Shown: positions 34,892-42,434, counted from the stretch's first letter. The stretch is 42,434 nucleotides of DNA from Flavobacteriales bacterium (GCA_011525015.1 WTJC01000024.1:27279-69712), one strand, 5' to 3'. Translations and numbers: made by a program. The notes: generated by a model from the sequence alone, not told the origin.

Positions 34892-35971
34892 TCAATTAAA
34901 ACCATACATATCTCCAGAGCTAGAATTGCGACTTGCTCCTGTTACAGAGGCCAACACATTTTGCTCTCCCCTAAACCTCAAAACACCCATAAAAGCGAAA
35001 ATTAAAGCTTCTTTATAATCGACTAATTCCTGATCGGGAATGACCACCGCTGCGCATTTTTCCAAGTGCTTTATCAGTCTTGCTTTAAATGCTGGATTTT
35101 TAATTCCTCCTCCAGTAATCAATACTTTAGGTGTTGAGTTTGTTTTACAAATTTCCGAAATCACTTTGGATATTTGGTAAGAATTATGTTCAATTACGGT
35201 TGACATTTTGTCCTCAAGACTGCAATCAAACGCATCTAAAATTGGACGAAAATAAGATTGAAACCATTCTATCCCCAAAGATTTAGGAGGGCTTTGTGCG
35301 TAATAGTCAAGCTCGTTTAACAAGGCTAATAAAGCTTTGTTTACTTCTCCTGCAAGGGCGATTTCACCATCCTTGTCGTATTCTTTTTGAAATTTACCTG
35401 CGAGGTAATTAAGGGGCATATTCGCCATACCGATATCAAATGCGATTCGCTGAGCTTCGTTTACATATGAGATATTACTGATTCCTCCCAAGTTCAAACA
35501 GAAGTCGTATTCTGCGAAGAGTAATTCATCCCCTATGGGAACCAAAGGGGCTCCTTGCCCGCCAAGAGAAACATCTAAAGCTCTAAAATTATTAATTACG
35601 GGAATTTTACATTTTTGGTAGATGGCTTTTGCATCGCCTAATTGTTGGGTTACTCCTTGATGCGGTTTGTGATGTGAGGTGTGTCCGTGACTGCAGACGA
35701 AGTCAATATCGATTAGATGTTTGGTTTTAAAGTCGTTTACAGCCTCACCTATGAACTGACCGAAGTCTATATCTAACATTTGGTGTTCTTCGATTGACAA
35801 TTCGACAGCGATTTTAAGTCGATTTAATAGGGGTTTAGGATAGCTGACTGTTTCAGCTACTTTTAATTTGTATTGCCAACTATCATTAGTGTTGGTAAAT
35901 TCAACTGCCGCTATATCTAAGCCATCAAGGGAGGTTCCCGACATTAATCCTAAGACGCAGAAGCTATTCAT
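34892..35971 (-). CDS. anmK: Anhydro-N-acetylmuramic acid kinase
   Basis: AnmK, 359 residues, an ASKHA-fold kinase that opens 1,6-anhydroMurNAc and phosphorylates it to MurNAc-6-P during cell-wall recycling. Visible are GLMSGTSLDGLD at the N-terminus (phosphate and sugar binding), CSHGHTSHH, NNFRALDVSLGGQGAPLVP, LGGISN and the late ITGGGIKN nucleotide-binding loop. The start is taken as the ATG at 35971; an in-frame TTG three codons upstream is less likely. It follows nagZ by 9 nt, which supports the recycling role. Confidence 0.95.
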   Translation of the reverse strand: MNSFCVLGLMSGTSLDGLDIAAVEFTNTNDSWQYKLKVAETVSYPKPLLNRLKIAVELSIEEHQMLDIDFGQFIGEAVNDFKTKHLIDIDFVCSHGHTSHHKPHQGVTQQLGDAKAIYQKCKIPVINNFRALDVSLGGQGAPLVPIGDELLFAEYDFCLNLGGISNISYVNEAQRIAFDIGMANMPLNYLAGKFQKEYDKDGEIALAGEVNKALLALLNELDYYAQSPPKSLGIEWFQSYFRPILDAFDCSLEDKMSTVIEHNSYQISKVISEICKTNSTPKVLITGGGIKNPAFKARLIKHLEKCAAVVIPDQELVDYKEALIFAFMGVLRFRGEQNVLASVTGASRNSSSGDMYGFN

Positions 35972-35980
35972 TAAGCACAA

Positions 35981-37465
35981 TTAAAAATTAAATTTCCCCA
36001 AAGCTCTTGGTTGAATAAAGTAATTTGCACAAGCGATTTGATATTCTTTTTGTGCTAGAAAGGTACAAAGTACAGTAACATCTTTACTGTTTTCCAGTTG
36101 GTGAACGAAATAAGGATTTCCGAAAATTACGATACAGTGAGGTTTTTGCGCAATTCGTTTATTCAGTTCTTCTATTTCTGTTTTTCCAAACCCAAAATGG
36201 CCAGCAGGTCTTAATTGTGGTGGAGTTATGCAAAGTATGTTCTTCTCAGAAGTGCGGTCGAGTTTATGTGCTTTGTTTAATTTTTCTTCAAAAAACTCTG
36301 GAACGTCACCGAAATAATCTAAACGATAAGTAGCGTTCAATGCTGCATTCCAGTTTGATTCTCCATGAATTAAAGCAATGAGTTTCGAGGCGATTTGAGT
36401 GTGATAATCATCAATATTATAAGTGCGTAGTTCTTTGTGCTGTTCTAATACTGAATATTGTTCTTTTAAGCCTTGAACCTTTTGATATCTGGAGTTAACA
36501 AGCTCTTCATTACATTTTGCAATGAGATTAATAGCCTCTGGAATATCTTCAGCAAAACACAGGAAATCGCAGCCCGCTTCATAGGCTTCCAAGCATAGCT
36601 GCGCATTAGTCTTTGTATTGTTAATCTTCAAGGCCTTCATGTTCAAGGCATCAGAGAATACGGTTCCCTTAAAGCCTAATCTAGATTTTAAGAGCGCAAT
36701 GTTTTGTTTTGATAGCGAAGATGGATTTTCTTGATCTATAGAAGGTGCGAGTAGATGTGCAATCATTACGGCTTCGGTATTCTCATTCATTAATTTTCGA
36801 TACGGAATCCAATCAGATGCTTCGAACTCAGCGATAGATTTTTGAATTAGTGGGAGGTGATGATGAGAATCTAAATCGGTATCACCATGACCAGGAAAAT
36901 GTTTTAAACAAGGCATTACACCTGCTGCTCGCATTCCATTCATAAAAGCTTCGGCTTGGAGGCTTATACGATCTGGGTCATTTCCGAATGCTCTAAAACC
37001 TATAACGGGATTGTTAGGATTGCTATTGACATCTACTACGGGTGCGAAATTCATGTGAATTCCAATTTCAGCGCATTCTCTTCCACATATGTATCCGGTT
37101 TGTTCAATGTCTGTTAAATCGTCTAATGTACCTAAAGCAGCTGCATAGGGCAGTAGTTTTAAGTTTCTAACACGCATAGAGAGTCCCCATTCAGCGTCAA
37201 TGCTTATCAGAAGCGGTGTTTTACTTATGCTTTGAAAGTGCTCAATCTTTTCTTGTAAAAGTTGCAGTTCATTCTCATGTTCAAAATCATTTGCTTTTTG
37301 ATCGGCCTTATTGGCGGCTGCACTTTGCCTTGAATGAAAAAAACAAAGGCCTCCTATGTGATAATCTGTAATGAGTTCTTCGAGATAACGCATGTGCTCC
37401 TCGGAGTCATGAATAAAGGCTGCCGGCATAAAACTTTGACCTATCTTTTTTCTCAGTGAAATCAT
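35981..37465 (-). CDS. nagZ: Glycoside hydrolase family 3 beta-N-acetylglucosaminidase (NagZ-like)
   Basis: A 494-residue GH3 enzyme. The barrel (about 1-330) has APVVDVNSNPNNPVIG, FGNDP, the NagZ signature KHFPGHGDTDLDSH (188-201, with the flexible His/Asp pair acting as acid-base in this subfamily) and the nucleophile Asp272 in FSDALNMKAL. A C-terminal extension of about 150 residues follows, beyond single-domain NagZ. No signal peptide is present, so it should be cytoplasmic, acting on imported GlcNAc-anhydroMurNAc peptides. It sits between ampG and anmK, exactly the expected context. Confidence 0.93.
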   Translation of the reverse strand: MISLRKKIGQSFMPAAFIHDSEEHMRYLEELITDYHIGGLCFFHSRQSAAANKADQKANDFEHENELQLLQEKIEHFQSISKTPLLISIDAEWGLSMRVRNLKLLPYAAALGTLDDLTDIEQTGYICGRECAEIGIHMNFAPVVDVNSNPNNPVIGFRAFGNDPDRISLQAEAFMNGMRAAGVMPCLKHFPGHGDTDLDSHHHLPLIQKSIAEFEASDWIPYRKLMNENTEAVMIAHLLAPSIDQENPSSLSKQNIALLKSRLGFKGTVFSDALNMKALKINNTKTNAQLCLEAYEAGCDFLCFAEDIPEAINLIAKCNEELVNSRYQKVQGLKEQYSVLEQHKELRTYNIDDYHTQIASKLIALIHGESNWNAALNATYRLDYFGDVPEFFEEKLNKAHKLDRTSEKNILCITPPQLRPAGHFGFGKTEIEELNKRIAQKPHCIVIFGNPYFVHQLENSKDVTVLCTFLAQKEYQIACANYFIQPRALGKFNF

Positions 37466-37474
37466 AGCGTAAAC

Positions 37475-38725
37475 TTAAGCCGATTTTCTGCCATAGGTTT
37501 CGGGATATTTCAACTTTCTTGCAATGAGAAAGGCTGGAATTGCACAGAGCAGCACCCAAACAAAAAACAATTCATAGCCCAATACTTCTTGAATATACCC
37601 AGATAACATACCGGGTAACATCATACCCAAAGCCATCACTCCAGTTGCTATAGCGTAATGCGCAGTTTTTGTAGGGCCTTCCGCCAGAAACATCAGGTAA
37701 ATCAGAAATGCCGCAAAACCAAAACCGTATCCGAACTGTTCGAGAATGACCGTTGTTGAAATCCAGACTAAATTGTCAATTTGAAAATAGGCGAGTAGGA
37801 GATAGCACAGGTTGGGAAGATTTAAACTGATGAGCATGGGAAACATCCAACGCTTTAAACCGTGTTTTGAAATCACAATTCCGCCTAAAATACCCCCTGT
37901 GGACAAGGCGATAACTCCTAATGTGCCGTAAATACTTCCTATCGTCTGTGTACTAAGAGCTAGACCTCCTGCTGTTTTATCATCCAGCATAAATGGAGAT
38001 GCCATTTTCACCAATTGAGATTCACCTAATCTATAGGTCAATATAAAAGCGAGAGCATAGAGGATTTGTTTCTTTTCAAAGAAAGACTTGAATACGGCTA
38101 AAAAACTTGTAGTTGAACTGCTTTTGTCCTCTTCAATTGCAGGAGTGAACCACCAATTTTTAAGTGCCAATACGGCCATTAAAATACCGCTGATGAGCAT
38201 TGTCAAAGACCAGGCTTTGGCATTATCTCCGTATTTCATTTCAAAGTATCCGGCTAAAACGACTAAACCACCTTGCCCTGTAAGCATAGCGAATCGGTAA
38301 AATAGCGAACGAATTCCAACAAATAAAGACTGTTGACGTTGTGATAAGGCCATGAGATAATAGCCATCAGTGGCGATATCATTAGTTGCAGATGCAAAGG
38401 CAACCATCCAAAAACAGGCCAAAGTACTGACCAGAAACCACTGGGTAGGAATGAGTAATCCTGCAATGATAAAGCAGAGAGCGATAATCATCTGCATACT
38501 GACATACCAGGACTTTTTCTGATACCACATATCGACAATGGGGCTCCAAAGTGGTTTTAATACCCACGGTAGATAGAGCCATGAGGTATACAATCCAATT
38601 TCAGCATTAGAGAGCCCTAATCTTTTGTAGAGGATGACAGAAACACTCACTACCAATACATAAGGTAATCCTTGCGTAAAGTAGAGTAGAGGTACCCAAA
38701 TTGAAGGGTTTTTGCGAAAATTCAT
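37475..38725 (-). CDS. ampG: AmpG-like muropeptide permease (MFS)
   Basis: A 416-residue major facilitator protein with about 12 membrane helices and the AmpG-like opening FTQGLPYVLVVSVSVILYKRLGLSNAEIG, seen in two halves, followed by WLYLPWVLKPLWSPIVD. AmpG proton symporters bring GlcNAc-anhydroMurNAc peptides into the cytoplasm. The call leans on this N-terminal pattern and on the neighbours: nagB 15 nt upstream, nagZ 9 nt downstream. No outer-membrane partner is encoded here. Confidence 0.9.
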   Translation of the reverse strand: MNFRKNPSIWVPLLYFTQGLPYVLVVSVSVILYKRLGLSNAEIGLYTSWLYLPWVLKPLWSPIVDMWYQKKSWYVSMQMIIALCFIIAGLLIPTQWFLVSTLACFWMVAFASATNDIATDGYYLMALSQRQQSLFVGIRSLFYRFAMLTGQGGLVVLAGYFEMKYGDNAKAWSLTMLISGILMAVLALKNWWFTPAIEEDKSSSTTSFLAVFKSFFEKKQILYALAFILTYRLGESQLVKMASPFMLDDKTAGGLALSTQTIGSIYGTLGVIALSTGGILGGIVISKHGLKRWMFPMLISLNLPNLCYLLLAYFQIDNLVWISTTVILEQFGYGFGFAAFLIYLMFLAEGPTKTAHYAIATGVMALGMMLPGMLSGYIQEVLGYELFFVWVLLCAIPAFLIARKLKYPETYGRKSA

Positions 38726-38740
38726 ACCCTTAAAGTAAGC

Positions 38741-40660
38741 TTAAAAGTGGTATCGAACAAAACCTTCCATAGCTTCATATTCAGCCATGCCTAATAAATT
38801 GTATTTGTGTGCGGTGTCTTTATTTCGATCCTCAGCTCTTTGCCAAAATTCGCGTTCATCATTTCCTGGAAACATTGCGGCGTCTTTTTGAGATTGGTGT
38901 TTAAAAATGGCGTTGATTTTTCGAGTCATATCCCTTGGTCCAATAGGTATGGCCATTTCCATGTCTGCGATATCCCATTCTTGCCAAGCTCCGCGATACA
39001 GCCAAACGTAGCAATCCTCTAGCCATTTCGCCTTGGCCTCTTTTAATTGTTTTAAGGCTTCAAAGATGATTGAAAGACAGACGCGGTGTGTTCCGTGCGG
39101 GTCTGACAAATCTCCAGCAGCATAAATTTGGTGGGGCTGAACCTTTTGTAATAACTCAATCGTTAAATCAACATCTTCTTGACTGAAAGGTTTTTTCTTT
39201 ACGGTTCCTGTTTCGTAAAAAGGCAGGTTTTGAAAGTGCGCGTGCTCTTCTTTAACCCCACAGTATCGACAGGCGGCGAGTGCTTCACCTTTTCGAATCA
39301 GCCCTTTTAATTGCTGAATTTCAGGACTGTCGATTTCACCAGTTTTTTTGCTGGCTAAAAAGGTGCGAACTGCTTCAATTTTTGACTCCATTTCTTTAGA
39401 AGGTTGTACTTCTTTTGCGAAATCTAAAAAGCGAATCACTTCATCGTCAAATACGGCAATATTACCAGAGGTTTGATAGGCGACATGTACCTCGTGACCC
39501 TGATCAACTAGTCTAAGTAAGGTTCCACCCATTGAGATGACGTCATCATCAGGATGTGGACTAAAAATCAAACTGGTTTTCGGAAAGGGCGTAGCGCGTT
39601 CGGGACGCTTGCTGTCATCGGCATTTGGTTTTCCTCCTGGCCAACCCGTTATTGTGCGTTGAAGCGTGTTGAATACTTTGAGATTAATCTGTTCAGCTGA
39701 ACCGTATTCAGCAATGAGATTACCCATTCCGTATTCATTGTAATCTTCATTGGTCAATTTTAAGACGGCCTTTTTGGTCGTCTCTGATAGCCATATACAG
39801 GCTTTTTTAATCAATTTATCGCTCCATATACAATCACCAACAAGCCAGGGTGTTTCAATTCTAGTCAATTGAGATGCTGCGGCCTCATCTAAAACGTAGT
39901 TGCAGTTTTGATGCTGTTGCAAGAAAGTTGCAGGTATTGTTTCTCGAATCGCTCCTTCGACAGCTTCTTTTACAATTTTCGACTTGCCTTCTCCCCAGGC
40001 CATTAAAATGACTTTTTTGGCTGCCATGATTGTTCCAACTCCCATAGTTATAGCGCGTTGGGGTACGTGTTCTAAACCAAAGAAGTCACTGGCGGCATCT
40101 AATTTTGTCACCCGATCAAGACGAACCATTCTCGTTTTACTGCTCAGTATAGATCCGGGTTCATTAAATCCGATATGGCCTGTTCGGCCAATTCCTAAAA
40201 CTTGCAAATCAATTCCTCCAAATGCTTCAATTTTTTGCTCGTATTCTTCGCAAAAGGCTCTTATATTTTCGGCACCTTTAAGTGTTCCGTCAGGAATGTG
40301 GATGTTTTCTTTTTTGATGTCCAAATGATCGAAAAGGTGTTCATTCATAAACCGAACGTAAGAGTGAATCGATTCAGGCGTCATGGGGTAGTACTCATCT
40401 AAGTTAAATGTGATGACATTATAAAAACTCACATTCTGTTTTTGATGAAATTCCACAAGGTACTCATAGACCTTTATAGGAGTAGAACCAGTTGCTAAAC
40501 CAAGAACAAAGTTTTTCCCTTGTCTTTGTTTTTGTAGCATAGTGTCAACAATTTCTTTTGCTACATCGTAGGAGGCTTTGTTGGAATCTTCGAATATCGA
40601 ACTTGAAACCTTTTCAAATTTGCGCGTTTCGATTGCGGCGGAATCAATGAGATGAGTCAT
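38741..40660 (-). CDS. nagB: Glucosamine-6-phosphate deaminase fused to a PIG-L/LmbE deacetylase
   Basis: A 639-residue two-domain protein. Residues about 20-290 are NagB (GLcN-6-P to fructose-6-P and ammonia): GLATGSTPIKVYEYL, FNLDEYY (Asp88, the base in E. coli NagB numbering Asp72), and GIGRTGHIGFNEPGS with His162 and Glu167. In E. coli NagB the residue two before the His is a catalytic Asp; here it is Thr160. Residues about 360-610 are a PIG-L zinc deacetylase: FSPHPDDDVIS (His369, Asp371, Asp372) and SDPHGTHR (His522, His525). The fused pair could deacetylate GlcNAc-6-P and then deaminate it, replacing NagA; that is inference. It diverges from the DeoR-type gene and heads the ampG-nagZ-anmK run. 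Confidence 0.93.
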   Translation of the reverse strand: MTHLIDSAAIETRKFEKVSSSIFEDSNKASYDVAKEIVDTMLQKQRQGKNFVLGLATGSTPIKVYEYLVEFHQKQNVSFYNVITFNLDEYYPMTPESIHSYVRFMNEHLFDHLDIKKENIHIPDGTLKGAENIRAFCEEYEQKIEAFGGIDLQVLGIGRTGHIGFNEPGSILSSKTRMVRLDRVTKLDAASDFFGLEHVPQRAITMGVGTIMAAKKVILMAWGEGKSKIVKEAVEGAIRETIPATFLQQHQNCNYVLDEAAASQLTRIETPWLVGDCIWSDKLIKKACIWLSETTKKAVLKLTNEDYNEYGMGNLIAEYGSAEQINLKVFNTLQRTITGWPGGKPNADDSKRPERATPFPKTSLIFSPHPDDDVISMGGTLLRLVDQGHEVHVAYQTSGNIAVFDDEVIRFLDFAKEVQPSKEMESKIEAVRTFLASKKTGEIDSPEIQQLKGLIRKGEALAACRYCGVKEEHAHFQNLPFYETGTVKKKPFSQEDVDLTIELLQKVQPHQIYAAGDLSDPHGTHRVCLSIIFEALKQLKEAKAKWLEDCYVWLYRGAWQEWDIADMEMAIPIGPRDMTRKINAIFKHQSQKDAAMFPGNDEREFWQRAEDRNKDTAHKYNLLGMAEYEAMEGFVRYHF

Positions 40661-40679
40661 ATTAGTTAGCTTGCATTTA

Positions 40680-40706
40680 TTTGCCGAAAAATACTACTTT
40701 TTGCCG
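40680..40706. promoter_or_regulatory. TTTGCCG direct repeat in the nagB-deoR region
   Basis: TTTGCCG occurs at 40680-40686 and 40700-40706, 20 bp apart, i.e. about two helical turns on the same DNA face. Both copies lie within 50 nt of the nagB start. A near-match promoter box TATTTTTC sits between them on the minus strand. This could be a regulator or activator site for nagB; the match is by eye only. Confidence 0.35.
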
Positions 40707-40727
40707 TTTATAATGTCATTAAATGAT

Positions 40728-40735
40728 TAAATTTG
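40728..40735 (+). promoter_or_regulatory. Candidate -7 promoter box for the deoR-murQ unit
   Basis: TAAATTTG matches TAnnTTTG exactly. A TTG at 40701-40703 lies 24 nt upstream, close to the accepted spacing for the -33 element. The predicted start point near 40740 leaves a leader of about 50 nt before the GTG at 40792. Confidence 0.55.
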
Positions 40736-40744
40736 AAAAATAAT

Positions 40745-40757
40745 GCATAGTGTATGC
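40745..40757. promoter_or_regulatory. Candidate operator: inverted repeat just behind the deoR promoter box
   Basis: GCATA-GTG-TATGC is a perfect 5+5 bp inverted repeat with a 3-bp centre. It lies 10-22 bp downstream of the TAAATTTG box, at about the first transcribed bases, where a bound dimer would block transcription. DeoR-type regulators commonly autoregulate, so this is a good candidate for self-repression. Confidence 0.45.
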
Positions 40758-40791
40758 TTTTTTTTGCAATTTTTGATAAAATAAGAATGCA

Positions 40792-41541
40792 GTGTTAAAA
40801 GAAGAACGTTTTAAAAAAATACTCAATGAGGTGGCGCTACACAACCGTGTATTGATGACCGATTTAGCTGCTAATTTAGATGTGAGTGTTGACACCATCC
40901 GAAGAGATATAAAAGAATTAGATGCGCTGGGTAGTTTAAAAAAGGTACACGGGGGAGCAATTTCTGTGGCTTTTTCTTCGCTTACCCCTTCGCGAAATAA
41001 AATATATGCCTTACATGAAAAAACGGCTATAGCGCAAAAGGCAACGTCATTGTTAAAAAACGATGCCGTTATTTTCATTGATGGAGGAACCTCTTGTCTA
41101 GAGCTGGCCAGACAAATTCCCGCTCATTTGAGTTTAACTGTATTTACCATTAGTTTATCAGTAGCCTTAGAACTTCAGAATAAACCGAAGATTCAAACTA
41201 TTGTAGTGGGAGGAAACCTTTCAAGAGAAACTAATATTTGTTTAGGAAGCGCGGTTGTTCGTCAAATGAAAGATATTCGAGTAGATCTTGGGTTTATAGG
41301 TACGGGTTATGTAGATCCTCATACGGGATTGACTGAATTTGACTATGAAATTGTAGAACTTAAAAAAGCCTTGCTGGGTTCTTTTAAAAAAGTGGCGCTC
41401 TTGTGTATCAGTGAAAAACTGCACTCGAATCATCGCTATACCACCTGTAGTATTAATGAAATTGATTTTATGGTCACTGAATTACATCCGGATGACGGCC
41501 TTTTAAAATCTTTTAAAACAATGGGCGTTCAAATAGTTTAA
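40792..41541 (+). CDS. DeoR-family transcriptional regulator
   Basis: A 249-residue DeoR-type sugar-phosphate regulator. The N-terminal HTH (about 8-55) has VLMTDLAANLDVSVDTIRRDI (in two parts) and LKKVHGGA, the classic DeoR ends. The sensor domain has DGGTSCLELARQIP, VVGGNLS, GFIGTGYVDPHTGLTEF and a late VALLCISEKL, the phosphosugar-binding fold. The start is GTG at 40792: an in-frame stop lies five codons upstream, and the nearby ATG at 40787 is in another frame. It diverges from nagB and is followed by murQ after 16 nt, so it probably controls amino-sugar recycling. The effector may be GlcN-6-P, GlcNAc-6-P or MurNAc-6-P (inference). Confidence 0.92.
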   Translation: MLKEERFKKILNEVALHNRVLMTDLAANLDVSVDTIRRDIKELDALGSLKKVHGGAISVAFSSLTPSRNKIYALHEKTAIAQKATSLLKNDAVIFIDGGTSCLELARQIPAHLSLTVFTISLSVALELQNKPKIQTIVVGGNLSRETNICLGSAVVRQMKDIRVDLGFIGTGYVDPHTGLTEFDYEIVELKKALLGSFKKVALLCISEKLHSNHRYTTCSINEIDFMVTELHPDDGLLKSFKTMGVQIV

Positions 41542-41557
41542 AAGCTTAAGTTTGAGC

Positions 41558-42358
41558 ATGAAAACCACAGAATCCTCCTCACTTTACGACAGTCTTGAGA
41601 CTAAATCTACCTTAGAACTTTTGCAAGAAATCAATGCAGAAGATCAGAAGGTAGCCCTTGCTGTTCAAAAAGAAATTTCTAATATAGAAGTGTTTGTAGA
41701 CGAAGCTTTTAAACGTTTTAAAGAAGGCGGTCGCTTGTTTTATATCGGAGCGGGGACTTCAGGCCGACTTGGAGTAGTGGATGCTTCAGAAATACCACCT
41801 ACTTTCGGAATGCCACACGAAAGAGTCATTGGAATTATCGCTGGTGGAGACTCTGCAATTCGAAAGGCAGTGGAATTTGCCGAAGACAACCCAAAGCAGG
41901 CATGGATTGATTTACAAGTGCATCAAATTGAAAAGGGTGATATTTTAGTTGGAATTGCAGCTTCAGGAACAACTCCCTATGTAATCGGTGGAATAGAGGA
42001 TGCCCGAAAAAATGGCGTGCTCACTGCATGTATTACCAATAATGCAAATTCGCCACTCTCTAAGTCTTGTGAGTACCCTATGGAAATTGTTGTTGGACCA
42101 GAGTACGTGACAGGGAGTACACGCATGAAAAGTGGTACTGCTCAGAAACTGGTTTTAAATATGATTTCAACCTCACTTATGATAAAATACGGTCGCATCA
42201 AGGGTAATAAAATGGTAGACATGCAACTGAGTAACAACAAGCTCGTTGAACGCGGAAGTCGCTACATTTCTGAAGCCCTCAATATTTCGATGGAAGAGGC
42301 TGCTGTTTTATTAGAAAAACACGGATCTGTTCGTGCAGCGATTAACGCTAAGCCTTAG
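41558..42358 (+). CDS. murQ: N-acetylmuramic acid 6-phosphate etherase
   Basis: MurQ, 266 residues, a SIS-domain lyase that splits the lactyl ether of MurNAc-6-P to GlcNAc-6-P and D-lactate. Motifs: FYIGAGTSGRLGVVDASEIPPTFG (in parts, residues 61-84) with the catalytic Glu78 in SEIPPT, IAGGDSAIRKAVEFAEDN, GIAASGTTPYV and GSTRMKSGTAQK. The ATG at 41558 is chosen over a TTG two codons earlier. It is somewhat shorter than E. coli MurQ, missing the last helix or so, but ends in KHGSVRAAI as expected. Its 3' end overlaps the convergent sugar dehydrogenase gene by 11 nt. Together with anmK it completes the MurNAc branch. Confidence 0.96.
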   Translation: MKTTESSSLYDSLETKSTLELLQEINAEDQKVALAVQKEISNIEVFVDEAFKRFKEGGRLFYIGAGTSGRLGVVDASEIPPTFGMPHERVIGIIAGGDSAIRKAVEFAEDNPKQAWIDLQVHQIEKGDILVGIAASGTTPYVIGGIEDARKNGVLTACITNNANSPLSKSCEYPMEIVVGPEYVTGSTRMKSGTAQKLVLNMISTSLMIKYGRIKGNKMVDMQLSNNKLVERGSRYISEALNISMEEAAVLLEKHGSVRAAINAKP

Positions 42359-42434
42359 GAACCAGCTTTAAAATTCCCTTACCTTCAACAGAAACATAGA
42401 TGTAACCATCGGGGCCTTGCTCTACATCGCGAAC
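42348..42434 (-). CDS. PQQ-dependent sugar dehydrogenase family protein, C-terminal end (cut by window edge)
   Basis: The last 28 codons of a gene that continues beyond the window. They read RDVEQGPDGYIYVSVEG then GILKLVPKA and a TAG stop at 42348. RDV-x-x-GPDG-x-IYV is the final blade of soluble glucose/sorbosone dehydrogenases with a beta-propeller. The family oxidises sugars using PQQ, usually outside the cytoplasm. The 3' end runs 11 nt into the end of murQ on the opposite strand. Too little is visible to say whether the rest is intact. Confidence 0.75.
   Translation of the reverse strand, partial: VRDVEQGPDGYIYVSVEGKGILKLVPKA

Noticed and set aside
40719-41078. An open frame of 119 codons on the minus strand opposite the start of the DeoR-type gene
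   Set aside because: It lies fully antisense to a well-supported regulator, has no recognisable family and would also cover the promoter region. It is a shadow.
1-42434. Mobile element, phage, defence island or CRISPR array
   Set aside because: No transposase, integrase, restriction, toxin-antitoxin or repeat-spacer pattern was seen; gene content is core chromosomal throughout.

Overview
The window is an AT-rich, densely packed stretch of bacterial chromosome. It carries 45 protein-coding genes, two of them cut by the window edges, and no gap over 300 bases. I saw no tRNA, rRNA, CRISPR array, insertion sequence, phage gene or integrase. Gene content points to Bacteroidota, most likely a flavobacterium: a GldI-type gliding-motility isomerase, a small GldL-like membrane protein, an OstA-like LPS-transport protein, DUF3810 and DUF5683 proteins, a WbqC-like protein, a long signal peptidase I and a two-domain NagB. 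Several upstream regions carry the phylum's TAnnTTTG promoter box, and clear Shine-Dalgarno sites are rare. The species cannot be told from sequence alone.

Layout. Positions 1-20,000 are all on the minus strand. In transcription order the units are: nrnA-gldI-small GldL-like protein; cyclophilin/FKBP fusion-DUF3810 peptidase; a tandem amidohydrolase, a second amidohydrolase, an RNA methyltransferase and spoT; a YkoF-like protein; fur-like regulator-purA-OstA-like-aminotransferase; TPR protein-two DUF368 (PopT-like) transporters-aroE. From 20,056 to 28,398 the strands alternate: PhoD-like lipoprotein and ndk (+); recF, a lipoprotein and DUF721 (-); a TPR membrane protein, ribH, a small membrane protein, mutL and two rhomboids (+). 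From 28,407 to 40,660 there is a long minus-strand run: nagB-PIG-L fusion, ampG, nagZ, anmK, udk, ftsB-like, parA, parB, DUF5683, dapB, lepB, WbqC-like. A DeoR-type regulator and murQ diverge from nagB on the plus strand, and the 3' end of a PQQ-type sugar dehydrogenase closes the window.

How the genes work together. The clearest functional unit is peptidoglycan recycling (about 34,892-42,358). AmpG imports anhydro-muropeptides, NagZ removes GlcNAc, AnmK makes MurNAc-6-P, MurQ cleaves it to GlcNAc-6-P, and the NagB protein would lead on to fructose-6-P. No separate nagA is present, but NagB is fused to a PIG-L type deacetylase domain that could do NagA's job. The regulator's upstream region carries a perfect inverted repeat just behind its promoter box. 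Neighbouring genes serve division, segregation and the envelope (ftsB-like, parAB, dapB, lepB). Elsewhere the content is mostly core housekeeping. The most interesting deviations are loss of catalytic residues in familiar families (two amidohydrolase modules, the NagB domain, the MutL C-terminus, one DUF368 copy) and a 53-residue GldL-like gene beside gldI. I found no mobile defence island or other wholly novel system.
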